A DNA stretch of 64,000 nucleotides from Elusimicrobiota bacterium (GTDB lineage: Bacteria; Elusimicrobiota; Elusimicrobia; FEN-1173). Shown here piece after piece: positions 1 to 8,381 of this stretch. Every line of letters starts with the position of its first letter. Position 1 is the stretch's first letter. The notes under the pieces were generated by a model. It was not told where the DNA came from. It made no database searches and saw nothing but the letters and a program-made list of their open reading frames with translations. A program made the position numbers and the translations under genes. The stretch is from assembly GCA_016706425.1 (NCBI GenBank), contig JADJJR010000001.1, positions 62,001-126,000 on the forward strand, read 5' to 3'.

Positions 1-321
1 CACCTTGAAGCGCAAAATGAACATGGCCCGCCCGGCCTCGGCGGTGGAATAAACGTATTCCACGTCGGGGATTTCCCAGAACTTCCGTTCGCCGGTGTTG
101 ATCAGCCGCTCCTCCACCTCCCGGGCGGAGGCCCCGGGCATGCCGACGAACACGTCGAACATGGGGACGTTGATCTGCGGCTCCTCCTCGCGGGGCAGGG
201 CCAACGTCGCCACCAGGCCGAAGGCCAGGCTGGCGACCACCATCAGCACGGTGAGTTTGGATCGGATGAAGTTTTGGGCCAACTGCCCGGCCAAGCCCAG
301 GTGTTTTTGTTCGGAGGTCAT
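1..321 (-). CDS. RND efflux permease, N-terminal fragment
   Basis: This is the first 107 residues of an inner-membrane RND (AcrB/HAE1-type) efflux permease; the rest lies beyond the left edge. The N-terminus has a cytoplasmic amphipathic stretch (LAQNFIRSKLT), the first transmembrane helix (VLMVVASLAFGLVATLAL) and the start of the porter domain, with EEEPQINVPMFDVFVGMPGA, typical of RND permeases. The ATG at 321 lies 1 nt past the TGA of the TolC gene, so the two are translationally coupled. No periplasmic adaptor is visible between TolC and the permease; it may lie further left. The family is clear, but the substrate (drug or metal) cannot be told from this fragment. Confidence 0.88.
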   Translation of the reverse strand, partial: MTSEQKHLGLAGQLAQNFIRSKLTVLMVVASLAFGLVATLALPREEEPQINVPMFDVFVGMPGASAREVEERLINTGERKFWEIPDVEYVYSTAEAGRAMFILRFKV

Positions 322-322
322 G

Positions 323-1666
323 TCATTTCTCCAGGGAATCGGACAGGGCCGTCAACGCGCCTTCGTCGAGCGCGCCGGCCGCCGCCAGGGCCCGCACGCG
401 GTTCAAGTGCCACTGGGCCAGCGTTTCCAACCGGGCGGAGTGGGCCCGCGCCAGCGCCTCCTCGGCGCGGAGCACGTCCAATAGGCTCTGCCGCCCTTCC
501 CGGTAGAGGGGCCGAAAGGCCTCCAGGGACCGGGCGGCGTGGTCGACGGTGGCGTCCAAGAGCGGCAGGGCCTCTCCCGCGCCTTCGTGGGCGCGGACCG
601 ACTGCAAAATCTCCACCCGCGCCTGTTCTTCCAAAGCGGCGCGCCGTTCCTCCGCGGCTTCCGCCCCGAACCGCGCCTTGGCCCGGCGGGCGGCGGCGGA
701 CGGATCGCCCAGGGCCCATTGGGCCCGCAGCATCAAAAGACGTTGCGACGGGTTGGAGGAAAAATCGGCGGTGTTCGTCTGGGCCTCGGCCATCGCGTCC
801 AACGTGGGAAAAAGCGACGCCCGGGCCCGGTCCACGGATTTTCCCGCCATCTCGGCGTCGAGGCGCGCGGCGGCCAGGTCCGCCCGGTGGTCCCGGGCGT
901 GCCCCCACAACCGTTCCGCTGTCGGCAAAGCCGGACCGCTGGATCGCAAAGTCCCCCGCACGGGGGCCGGCGCGTTGTGGCCCAGAAGGATTCCCAGGGA
1001 CTCCTCGGCGCCCTGGGCCATTTTTTCGGCCTGGACACGCCCCGCTTTCAATCCCGACAATACAGCCTCGGCCGCGAAATAATCGGACCCCAACACCAGG
1101 CCCCGGGCGCGCAGGCGCTGGGCGCCGGCCACTTCTTCTTCGGAGGCTTTGATTCGGTCGGCGAGGGCCGCCGCGAGGGCGCGGCCGTGCAGGGCGGCGA
1201 GGCCCGCTTCCAAAACACGCCGACGGATTTCGTCGCGCACCCCCCGGGCCTGGACCTCGGCCTGGGTCACGGCCAGCCCGGCCAGGCGACGCGCGGTTTG
1301 CATTTCAAAACCCGTGAAAAGGGGCATCCCGGCCCGCAGGTGGCTTTTGATGTTGGAGACGTAGCCCGGACGGTTCAAGGTTCCGATGGTGAAATTGCCG
1401 GGACCGAAATCCCGCTGGTCGAGGAGCGAGGCGAAGGCGTAGACGGGCCCGTCGCCGCGGGTGAAGGCCGACCCCGCGTCGAGGCGGGGATACGCCTGGG
1501 CGCGGGCCTCCGACCGGGCCCGCCGGGCCATGTCGATGGCCGACTGGGCCGCCCGCAGGGCGGGCGCCCGCTCCACCGCCTCCCGGGCGATGTCCGCCAG
1601 GGACCGCGGCTCGGCGGCCGTTGCCGCGGCCGCCAACAAAACCAGACTTCCGAGCGCGCGTTTCAC
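323..1666 (-). CDS. TolC-family outer membrane efflux protein
   Basis: This 447-residue outer-membrane channel would carry substrates of the adjacent RND pump out of the cell. It starts with a short signal peptide (MKRALGSLVLLAAAATAAEP), followed by two long alpha-helical halves rich in Ala, Arg and Glu with heptad character, as expected for the duplicated TolC/OMF fold. Its length is normal for the family. The start is GTG at 1666, 4 nt after the stop of the upstream small membrane protein. There is no clear Shine-Dalgarno, so translation is probably coupled. It is the second gene of a three-gene operon. Confidence 0.9.
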   Translation of the reverse strand: MKRALGSLVLLAAAATAAEPRSLADIAREAVERAPALRAAQSAIDMARRARSEARAQAYPRLDAGSAFTRGDGPVYAFASLLDQRDFGPGNFTIGTLNRPGYVSNIKSHLRAGMPLFTGFEMQTARRLAGLAVTQAEVQARGVRDEIRRRVLEAGLAALHGRALAAALADRIKASEEEVAGAQRLRARGLVLGSDYFAAEAVLSGLKAGRVQAEKMAQGAEESLGILLGHNAPAPVRGTLRSSGPALPTAERLWGHARDHRADLAAARLDAEMAGKSVDRARASLFPTLDAMAEAQTNTADFSSNPSQRLLMLRAQWALGDPSAAARRAKARFGAEAAEERRAALEEQARVEILQSVRAHEGAGEALPLLDATVDHAARSLEAFRPLYREGRQSLLDVLRAEEALARAHSARLETLAQWHLNRVRALAAAGALDEGALTALSDSLEK

Positions 1667-1670
1667 GGCG

Positions 1671-1865
1671 TCAGGCCGGTCGCCGCGCGTTGATTTTGCG
1701 CAGGATCGCCATCATCGGGCACCAATTGGTGAAGGCCGATTGGAAAAGGTTCAACCCGACGAAAGCCGTGAAGAAAAGCCATTTCGGGGAATGGGCGTGG
1801 GCCAACCCCACGCTCAACACAACAAAAAAACCGGCGATGCCGCGCAACGTCCGTTCCACGTCCAT
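1671..1865 (-). CDS. DUF2892 (YgaP-type) small membrane protein
   Basis: This 64-residue protein matches the DUF2892/YgaP transmembrane family. It has the N-terminal VERTLRGIAG, two short membrane helices, and the hallmark FVGLNLFQSAFTNWCPM with its conserved NxxQSAxTxxCP pattern. The family is of unknown function and is often found next to rhodanese, redox or efflux genes. The ATG at 1865 is preceded by AGGAG at a spacing of 8 nt. It heads the efflux operon, which must start from its own promoter because a terminator lies just upstream at 1934-1986. Confidence 0.85.
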   Translation of the reverse strand: MDVERTLRGIAGFFVVLSVGLAHAHSPKWLFFTAFVGLNLFQSAFTNWCPMMAILRKINARRPA

Positions 1866-1933
1866 GATTGAGCTCCTGTGAATTTTTCGGGGTTACACTC
1901 TTTAGATGCCGGCCCCCCCCAAAAGGATTCAAG

Positions 1934-1986
1934 AAAAAAACACCTCTTGGCTCCGGCGCGGCATAGCCGAGGCGGAGCCAAGAGGT
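1934..1986 (-). terminator. Rho-independent terminator after the Lys-rich peptide gene
   Basis: A 14-bp perfect stem (arms 1942-1955 and 1973-1986) with a 17-nt loop is followed on the minus strand by TG and seven T residues (1934-1940). It ends the transcript of the short basic peptide gene at 2043-2105 and insulates it from the efflux operon. Confidence 0.88.
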
Positions 1987-2042
1987 TGAAGAACCCGAAC
2001 CCACGCGTCCGCGTTCGATCGGGCTTTGAAATGATTTTTTAT

Positions 2043-2105
2043 TTAGCTTCGTTTCTTGGCTTTTTTCTTGGTGGCTTTCTTTTTCGCTTTTACGGCTTTT
2101 TTCAT
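2043..2105 (-). CDS. 20-residue lysine/alanine-rich basic peptide
   Basis: This is a tiny complete gene encoding MKKAVKAKKKATKKKAKKRS, with 11 lysines and one arginine in 20 residues. It is supported by a strong Shine-Dalgarno (GGAGG, 5 nt before ATG), a plausible promoter upstream and a strong terminator 57 nt downstream, so it looks like a single-gene transcript. The composition resembles the lysine-rich tails of H1-like or Hc-type nucleoid proteins and other (K/A)n DNA- or RNA-binding peptides. Nucleic-acid or polyanion binding is inferred from charge alone. It is not an obvious relic of a larger gene, because no upstream in-frame coding extension is seen. Confidence 0.6.
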   Translation of the reverse strand: MKKAVKAKKKATKKKAKKRS

Positions 2106-2171
2106 ATGACCTCCCTGTGTAGGATCCCCCGCTAAAATCACTGGCGCGTGACCCGCGCCCGGGACGAGACA

Positions 2172-2202
2172 ATCATAGCACGTCCGCCTGTGCCCATCGC
2201 AA
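2172..2202 (-). promoter_or_regulatory. Probable sigma70 promoter for the basic peptide
   Basis: On the minus strand a TATGAT -10 box (2172-2177) follows a TTGCGA -35-like hexamer (2197-2202) with a long 19-bp spacer. It would give a 5' leader of about 60 nt ahead of the GGAGG site. The -10 is good and the -35 is weak. The flanking 2110-2237 holds nothing else except a short GC hairpin (around 2211-2250) overlapping the end of treT. Confidence 0.35.
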
Positions 2203-2237
2203 TCTTGTTACGGGGATCGGCCGGCTCCTTTGCCGGC

Positions 2238-3470
2238 TCATCCCCAACGCACAATATGGTCGCCCGGCTCAAGGACGGACTGAAACAACATCAGGTATTC
2301 CGCCAGGTGCCGGGTGACGAGGAAATTTTGCTTCACGTGGGCGTGCCCGTTGCGGCCCAGGGCCTGGGCCCACGCGGGTTCTTGGATCAGCCGAACCAGC
2401 GCGGCCGCGGCCTCTTCAACAGAGGACACCAAAAGCCCAGTGTGGCCGTGGATCACCTGCTGGGGAATCCCCCCCACCGCCCCGCCGACCACGGGGACGC
2501 CCTTCCACAACGCTTCCGCCACGGTCAGCCCGAACCCCTCGCGCAAGGATTTCTGAAAAATCACCGATGAGACCCGTTGCAGCGCGTTGATTTCATGATG
2601 GCTCGTGGGGGGTAAGTTCAAAACAATAATATCCGGGTCGCTCCCGGCCTCCGTTCGCACTTCGTTTAAGACCTCCTTTCCTTCCGGGTCGTCGTCGGCC
2701 GCCCCGCCCACAATCAAAAGCCGGGCTTGAATTTCCTTCCGAGCCATTCGAAACGCTTTGATGACTCCGACCGGGTCTTTGAGGCGATCAAATCGGGAGA
2801 CTTGAGTGGCCAAAGGACGGTCCAGGGGCACCCCCAACCGTTCGGCCACGGCGCGGGCATCCTCCAAAGCCATCGGCCTGTTTTTATCACTCAAAGGATC
2901 AATGGAAGGCGCGATCAGCGCCTGGGGAATGGGTAAATTTTGGGCGAATGAAGGCGCCGAAAAAACGGCCGCGTCATAGGCCTCCACCCGGGGCTTCAAA
3001 TACGCCCACAAGTCGGAATTCCGTCGAGTCAAATCGATGTGGCAACGCCAAATCCATTTATTTTTCCAACGACCCCGGTTTTCCACCAAGGCGGCGGGTT
3101 GGGGGTCATGCACAAACACCACGTCCCCGCCCAGGGGCAAAGTGTCCACATTTCGCGCCACCGTTTCCTCATAAACGGCGAAGTCTTTCGGCTCGAACGT
3201 CGCGGGATCCCCGTGGAGCGCATTGTGCATTTTTTTTGTGACGGCGTAAAAAACCTCGCCCCCTTTCATCACGTCCCACCGCGCATCGAGCCCCAACTCT
3301 TTTAAAAGGGGAATCATGCCGGTCAGAATCTCGGCGACCCCGCCTCCCACGGCCGTGGAATTGATGTTCACCACCCGCCGTCCCGCCAAGGGTTTGGCCA
3401 GAAGGATCAACTCTTCCAGAACGTCCGACCCCACCACCGCGCGGTAATCTTCAAGCCGTTGCATGGGCAT
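2238..3470 (-). CDS. treT: Trehalose glycosyltransferring synthase (TreT-like, GT4)
   Basis: This enzyme probably makes trehalose directly from NDP-glucose and glucose. The 410-residue chain aligns by eye with archaeal and thermophile TreT throughout: LEDYRAVVG, VNINSTAVGGGVAEIL, VFVHDPQPAAL, WRCHIDLTR, APSIDPLSDKNR, TQVSRFDRLKDP, and the C-terminal GT-B motif SLREGFGLTVAEALWKGVPV. It is the last gene of the antiporter-otsA-otsB-DUF5752-treT operon and overlaps the preceding stop by about 20 nt. The start is ATG at 3470 or ATG at 3464; a GGGGG run sits 7 nt before the latter. An in-frame TTG at 3485 is less likely. A second trehalose route beside OtsAB is unusual. Confidence 0.85.
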   Translation of the reverse strand: MPMQRLEDYRAVVGSDVLEELILLAKPLAGRRVVNINSTAVGGGVAEILTGMIPLLKELGLDARWDVMKGGEVFYAVTKKMHNALHGDPATFEPKDFAVYEETVARNVDTLPLGGDVVFVHDPQPAALVENRGRWKNKWIWRCHIDLTRRNSDLWAYLKPRVEAYDAAVFSAPSFAQNLPIPQALIAPSIDPLSDKNRPMALEDARAVAERLGVPLDRPLATQVSRFDRLKDPVGVIKAFRMARKEIQARLLIVGGAADDDPEGKEVLNEVRTEAGSDPDIIVLNLPPTSHHEINALQRVSSVIFQKSLREGFGLTVAEALWKGVPVVGGAVGGIPQQVIHGHTGLLVSSVEEAAAALVRLIQEPAWAQALGRNGHAHVKQNFLVTRHLAEYLMLFQSVLEPGDHIVRWG

Positions 3471-4098
3471 CCCCCGCGTTTTCAAACAAACGAATCAATT
3501 CCCGACGAACATCTTCCAGTGTTTTGTGCGTCAGCGACACCTCACGGCACTTCCGCGCCAGGTCGGTCGCGCCTTTCTCTCGCGCGAGCCACACCGAGAA
3601 GTCATTTTCCCCGGGCGGCAAACGAAGCCGTGCTTCAAAAACATGCAGATACAGGCTTGCGACCGTCACCCGGCGTAGGCCTTCGGCCATTTCCCGATAA
3701 GTCGCCGCGGTGTGGGGCGTGGGGACCGACCACCGGCGGGCCCATATAAATTGGAAACATTTTTCTTCGGTCGCGGTTTGTTTGTCCGCGGCAAAGGGCG
3801 CCACCGCTTGGATCAAGGCGGCCCTTAAATCCTCCAATGAGGCAAACCGGAGGGTGTCCACCGCTTCCAAGGATCGCCCCAGGGCGGGATGCCCCAGAAA
3901 CGCCGAGGCCCAATAGGAGAAATCGTTGGCCGGTTCGGGCACGAGAAATTGGTGACGCTGGAGGAATCGGTGGGTGTGGTAATAAATTGAGGATTCGGAG
4001 ACGGATTTCAAACCCTCCAACAATTCCGCCGCGTTTCTGGCTTTCTCATCACGAACGAAGCGCAAAGACAAACGCGTGAAAAACCGAAAGGACGTCAT
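3451..4098 (-). CDS. DUF5752-like protein of the trehalose operon
   Basis: This soluble 215-residue protein has no known activity and sits between otsB and treT. It contains an internal duplication. The first half (about residues 35-95) has YYHTHRFLQRHQF, NDFSYWAS and LEDLRAALI. The second half (about 140-205) has LYLHVFEARLRL, NDFSVWLA and LEDVRRELI. This fits the DUF5752 family, which travels with trehalose and related glycosyltransferase genes; the assignment is from memory of that association. ATG at 4098 overlaps the otsB stop in an ATGA. A regulatory or scaffolding role in trehalose synthesis is inferred from position only. Confidence 0.65.
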   Translation of the reverse strand: MTSFRFFTRLSLRFVRDEKARNAAELLEGLKSVSESSIYYHTHRFLQRHQFLVPEPANDFSYWASAFLGHPALGRSLEAVDTLRFASLEDLRAALIQAVAPFAADKQTATEEKCFQFIWARRWSVPTPHTAATYREMAEGLRRVTVASLYLHVFEARLRLPPGENDFSVWLAREKGATDLARKCREVSLTHKTLEDVRRELIRLFENAGDAHATA

Positions 4099-4883
4099 TG
4101 CACGGCCTCCTTCGTTAGCTGGTTCGACAACCATCGCAGGAAGAGGAGGACCTCTTTCTGGGACCCCAAACGGTACCGGGCCTGGGTTCGCCCGGCGCCC
4201 ACCTTCACCCCGAACCCTTTCCCCCGCACCGCGCGAAACATGTCCTCGTCGGTCACGTCGTCGCCGAGGCACACCACGAAAGGCCGGCCGAAGCCCCGCC
4301 AGAGACGGGTCAAGGCCATCCCCTTGTTCCACCCGGTGGGTGGCCGAAGATCCCACACCTTGTGGCCGCGGGTCCACTGAAAGGACAGGGCGTGGGTTTC
4401 TTTTTTCAGAACCCGCAACAGCGTCTCAAAAGCCGCGCGGGCCTTGTCGGGCATCCGTCGGTAATGGACGCTGACACCGAACCCTTTGCCCTCCACATGC
4501 ACCCCGGGAATGCCCGCCAAAAGGCGTCGGGCTTTCATCAACAATTCGCCCGCATGCCCTTTAAGCCTTTGGGCCAGGGGGTGCAAAAACAATTTTCCAT
4601 TTTCAGCCAGTTCCACCCCGTGGTTGCCCCCGTAAGCGATCCCCCGCAGGCCCACCCGCCGGCGCACGTCGGCCAACGCTCTTCCACTCATCACGGCCAC
4701 CGAAGCCACGGGCCGCAAACGCCTCAATTCGCGACGCGTGGCCTTGGGCAATTGAGCCCGCGTGGAATGGTCCACGAGGGGCGCCAGGGTTCCATCGAAA
4801 TCCAAAACACATAAAACGGCGCGCGCCGCGCGCGCCCGCCGGGCGGCTCCCGCGGCGTGGCGCCAAAAGGGCCGACCGTTCAC
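4095..4883 (-). CDS. otsB: Trehalose-6-phosphate phosphatase
   Basis: This HAD-superfamily phosphatase removes phosphate from trehalose-6-phosphate in the cytosol. All four HAD motifs are visible: DFDGTLAPL (about residue 29), MSGRALADV, the lysine of GWNKGMAL, and the acidic motif GDDVTDEDMF. The substrate-cap signature YGGNHGVEL is also present. Its 262 residues are normal for OtsB. It starts with GTG at 4883 in a GTGA overlap with the otsA stop, so the two enzymes are translationally coupled. Confidence 0.93.
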   Translation of the reverse strand: MNGRPFWRHAAGAARRARAARAVLCVLDFDGTLAPLVDHSTRAQLPKATRRELRRLRPVASVAVMSGRALADVRRRVGLRGIAYGGNHGVELAENGKLFLHPLAQRLKGHAGELLMKARRLLAGIPGVHVEGKGFGVSVHYRRMPDKARAAFETLLRVLKKETHALSFQWTRGHKVWDLRPPTGWNKGMALTRLWRGFGRPFVVCLGDDVTDEDMFRAVRGKGFGVKVGAGRTQARYRLGSQKEVLLFLRWLSNQLTKEAVQ

Positions 4884-7126
4884 AGCGCGCTCGGCGGGAG
4901 GGCATCGACCCCCAAACGCACACGGGTCAATTCTTCAATCAGCTCCCCGGCCCAGCGGTAAATATTGTGCTCCCGCACCATTTCGCGCATGCGTCGCATC
5001 CGATCCGTGCGCTCTTCCGGTTTCATTTCAATGGCGAACCGCACCGCGTCCGCCAAACGTTCGGTGTCGTAGGGGTTGACGATCAGCGCGTCCCGCAGCT
5101 CCCGCGCCGCTCCGGCGAAGGGGCTCAAAATCAGCGCCCCTCCCTCGTCGTCCCGCGCCGTGACGAATTCTTTCGCCACCAGGTTCATCCCATCGTGCAG
5201 GGAGGTCACCAAACACGCGTTGGCGACGCGGTAATAGGGGAGGATCTCCTTGTGGTTGTGGTGGTGTTTAAGAAAAACGATCGGACGCCAATCCCTTTTT
5301 TTGAATTTCCAGTTAATCCGTTCGGCTTCGGCGTCCACCTCCGCCAAAAAGTCGTGGTAGCGTTTGATGTGAGTTCGGCTCGGAGCGCCGATTTGCACGT
5401 AAGTCAAATCGCCTTGGTAATCGGGGTACTTTTCGAAGAACCGTTCCAATCCCGCCAGGCGTTCCAACACCCCCTTGGTGTAGTCCATCCGCTCGACCCC
5501 CACGGCCAAATACCGGGATTTGATTCCCAAGGGTTTCAACACCGCTTCCCGATCCACCGGGGTCGCGTTTTGTCCCGGGAAATCCACGCTGATCGGGAAC
5601 GGTTTGATCAAGGTGGCGTGGTTTTCGCGGTGGATCGTAAACCGCTCCCATTCGATTCGGCATTCCAACACCCGATCCACCGTTTCCATAAAATTGTTGC
5701 AGTGGAATTGGGTGTGGAACCCCACCACGTCGGCCCCCAACATGCCCGCCAACAACTCCTTCTGCCAAGGGCAGATCCCAAACGCTTCGGAATTGGGCCA
5801 CGGGATGTGCCAAAAAATCGCCACCCGCGCCTCGGGTCGACGGGTCTTGATGATCTTGGGCAACAGGGCGAAGTGATAATCCTGGATCAGGACATAAGGC
5901 TCTTCGATCCCCTCGATTTCCCCCAACACCGCGTCGGCGAATTTCTCATTGACCGCCCGGTAGGCCTCGTAATCCTGGGCGCGGAATATCGGGCGCGTGT
6001 GGGCGATGTGGCACAGGGGCCACAACCCTTCGTTGGCAAACCCGTAGTAGTAACCGTTTTCTTCTTCTTTGGTGATGGACACCCGCCGCAAGGTGTAGAA
6101 CGGATCGTCCGGAGGCACGCGGAGCCGGTTGTTTTCATCAACGGTGTCCCAGTCGGCGTCCCCCGCCCCGTGGGCCACCCAGGTGCCTCCCGCCGCGCGC
6201 ATCATGGGGTCCAAGGCGGTCACCAAACCGCCGGCGGGAACAATCCACTTGATGTCCCGCCCCTCGCGGGAATGCATGTACGGCTCCCGGTTGGAGACAA
6301 CGACGAGGGGTTTCCCGTTGAGTTTTAACCTCACGTGTTCCTTCAACCGCTCGGCCGTCCAGAGGGATTCCGCCGTTTGGCGCAAACGAGCCTCCTCTTC
6401 CGCCGCGTTTTTGGCTTGGTTCAAGTGTTTGGCGAACCGGGACGCCTCGCGCGCCAACGGGGCGAACAGATCCGAATTGGGAAGTTGGGGGGGCGCCCCC
6501 GCCGTCTCCCCCGCCCGCATTTTTTTCATCCACTCCGCCATCTGCCGCACGGGTTCGAAGACGTTCCATCGCATCAAAGCCAACAGCACCAGTGTGATAA
6601 GGGCCGTTTGCACGAGAACACGGCCAAAAGTGTGCCGCCAAATGCGGGCCAAGTGCCCTCGGATGTAGGTGGCGTCGTGCACGATCAAAAGAGCGCCGAG
6701 CGTCTTTGTCTCATCAAATATCGGCGCGGCGTACACATAATCCGCTTTCCCCCGCCAACGCACATAGAGACCTCGGGGAGACCGGGTGTCCATGACTTCA
6801 CTAATAAGAGATGGCTTTTCAGGAAGTGTCTTCATCACCGTAGAGGTCCCGGCCGCGGCCCTCTCGACAGCGTCGTAAACGACGACGCCCGCCAACCGGG
6901 ATCGATTTTCAAGCCGTCGGACGATCCGTTGCAAGTCCGCCTCCGCCTTGCGCGACAAAGCGGACGCCACGGATTCTTCTAAACTTTCCGCTAAGAGCGA
7001 TGATCGGCGGTCCAACTCCTCCGTTTGGCGCTGTTTTTCCTGCCGGACGAGCAAATAGGATGACCCCCCCGCGACACAACACACAATGACGATCATGGAG
7101 AGGATGAACTGCAAAGTCATCTTCAT
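4880..7126 (-). CDS. otsA: Membrane-anchored sensor/trehalose-6-phosphate synthase fusion
   Basis: The C-terminal 470 residues are a GT20 trehalose-6-phosphate synthase (glucose from an NDP-sugar to glucose-6-phosphate). Motifs include VVVSNREPY, VPAGGLVTAL, FWHIPWPNSEAFGICPW, HTQFHCNNFMETV, VGVERMDYTKGVLERL and TSLHDGMNLVAKEFV. In front lies about 270 residues with a signal-anchor helix (FILSMIVIVCCVAGGSSYLL), a roughly 130-residue extracytoplasmic domain, a second helix (VLVQTALITLVLLALMRW), then HAMP-like and coiled-coil sequence. This layout is like a chemoreceptor or histidine kinase input module. ATG at 7126 has AAAGG 7 nt upstream; an in-frame TTG at 7150 has no such support. Trehalose synthesis may therefore be tuned by an external or membrane signal. 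Confidence 0.9.
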   Translation of the reverse strand: MKMTLQFILSMIVIVCCVAGGSSYLLVRQEKQRQTEELDRRSSLLAESLEESVASALSRKAEADLQRIVRRLENRSRLAGVVVYDAVERAAAGTSTVMKTLPEKPSLISEVMDTRSPRGLYVRWRGKADYVYAAPIFDETKTLGALLIVHDATYIRGHLARIWRHTFGRVLVQTALITLVLLALMRWNVFEPVRQMAEWMKKMRAGETAGAPPQLPNSDLFAPLAREASRFAKHLNQAKNAAEEEARLRQTAESLWTAERLKEHVRLKLNGKPLVVVSNREPYMHSREGRDIKWIVPAGGLVTALDPMMRAAGGTWVAHGAGDADWDTVDENNRLRVPPDDPFYTLRRVSITKEEENGYYYGFANEGLWPLCHIAHTRPIFRAQDYEAYRAVNEKFADAVLGEIEGIEEPYVLIQDYHFALLPKIIKTRRPEARVAIFWHIPWPNSEAFGICPWQKELLAGMLGADVVGFHTQFHCNNFMETVDRVLECRIEWERFTIHRENHATLIKPFPISVDFPGQNATPVDREAVLKPLGIKSRYLAVGVERMDYTKGVLERLAGLERFFEKYPDYQGDLTYVQIGAPSRTHIKRYHDFLAEVDAEAERINWKFKKRDWRPIVFLKHHHNHKEILPYYRVANACLVTSLHDGMNLVAKEFVTARDDEGGALILSPFAGAARELRDALIVNPYDTERLADAVRFAIEMKPEERTDRMRRMREMVREHNIYRWAGELIEELTRVRLGVDALPPSAL

Positions 7127-7156
7127 AGGGCCGCCTTTAATGAATTTCAAGTGGTC

Positions 7157-8206
7157 TCATCCGAAAACACCGAACTCGCGCGTGATCACCAAACTCAAGA
7201 GATACATAAACGCCAAAAGGATTGACGCCAACCCCACGCGCCACACCCGGTGCGCGCTGTGAATGGCCAGGGCGCCCAGGAGCGTTCCTTGCATCACAAT
7301 GCCTATTCCGGCCAGGGCCACGGCCGCCAGACCGTCGCGACCTGGGACCGCCGCCAATAACGGCCCCCCCGGGCGAACCAAAGCGACCACGGCCAAGACC
7401 ACCAACACCATGGCGTTCGCCCCCAACACATTGCCCAACGCAAGATCAAATTCTTTTTGGCGCGCGCAGGCCACGGCGTTCGAAATTTCCGGCAAGCTGG
7501 TGACCACGCCCAAAAGCAAGGCCCCGGCGAAGGTGTCGCCCCACCGGTGGAGGTCGGCCAAGGCCTCCGCCGATCCGACGAGGGAACGGCCCGCCGCCAA
7601 AATCACCCCCGCCACAACAACATAGATCCCGATCAGCGCGCCGGTCGGCGCTCGGTCAAAAACCGTACGTAGCCGAAGGGGGGTTTCCTCCCGGGGTGTT
7701 CCTCGCGCCAAAGTGAATAGCACCCGTTGACCCAGAAAATAAAACACCAACAGGAACAACGGCGCCGCTCGCGCTAAGCCGTGCCCCACTCCCAAAGATC
7801 CGGCGGGGAAGGCCAACCCCAGCGACAAACCCAAAACCAACACACCCAACAAAAGACATCCCAGCAGGCCGGTCGCCAAATGCTGCTGAGACAAACGCGG
7901 ATAAATGGGCGTGCCCTCCGGCTCGATCAAATCGACCAAGACCAGGATGAATAAATTGAACGTGATCGTGCCCGTCACTCCGCCCAAAGCCAACCCCAGG
8001 GCGTTTCGTTGGACGGCCGTGAACGTCGTCACCAATTCCGGCAGGGTGGTGGCGAAGGACAGCAGCACCGCGCCCGACCAGGCGCGCCCCAGGCCGAAGC
8101 GCTCCCCCAATTCCCCGCTGAGACGGCCGATGAGGGTTCCCGCGGCGACCACGAAAGCCGCCGCTAAAGCGAATCCCCCCCAAGCGGAAAATATCGTTTC
8201 CTGCAT
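7157..8206 (-). CDS. Sodium/calcium exchanger (CaCA family) membrane protein
   Basis: This inner-membrane cation antiporter has 349 residues and about ten helices in two inverted halves. Both alpha-repeats are visible: SFATTLPELVTTF followed by LALGGVTGTITFNLFI, and GVVTSLPEISNAV followed by LALGNVLGANAMVLVV. These carry the acidic ion-binding glutamates of CaCA exchangers (YrbG/CAX type). ATG at 8206 has GGGAGG about 11 nt upstream. It is the first gene of the trehalose operon (30 nt before otsA), which suggests a joint role in osmotic or ionic stress. The ion (Ca2+, Na+ or K+) cannot be fixed. The 175 nt between it and btuB hold a TAAAAT box (8349-8354) and a CCGGGG-TGAA-CCCCGG hairpin (8317-8332). 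Confidence 0.85.
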   Translation of the reverse strand: MQETIFSAWGGFALAAAFVVAAGTLIGRLSGELGERFGLGRAWSGAVLLSFATTLPELVTTFTAVQRNALGLALGGVTGTITFNLFILVLVDLIEPEGTPIYPRLSQQHLATGLLGCLLLGVLVLGLSLGLAFPAGSLGVGHGLARAAPLFLLVFYFLGQRVLFTLARGTPREETPLRLRTVFDRAPTGALIGIYVVVAGVILAAGRSLVGSAEALADLHRWGDTFAGALLLGVVTSLPEISNAVACARQKEFDLALGNVLGANAMVLVVLAVVALVRPGGPLLAAVPGRDGLAAVALAGIGIVMQGTLLGALAIHSAHRVWRVGLASILLAFMYLLSLVITREFGVFG

Positions 8207-8381
8207 TAACGGAATTTCCTCCCACCCCCCCCAAAAAACAAGCCGCCAATCCCATCGCCCCCCGCGGCGTGCGCCGTGGGATTCGCTGGAATGGCGGCCC
8301 GACCATCCGTATCCTCCGGGGTTCACCCCGGACCCTGTTGATTAGTCTATTTTAGGCAATTTCTACTTGTCCGACACCTCC

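Noticed and set aside
1986..2042. Second hairpin between the basic peptide and its terminator
   Set aside because: Only about 5 bp pair around the ACGCGT core; too weak to call a structured RNA.
2211..2250. Hairpin at the end of treT as an intrinsic terminator
   Set aside because: A GC stem is present but no T run follows on the minus strand, so it was not listed as a terminator.
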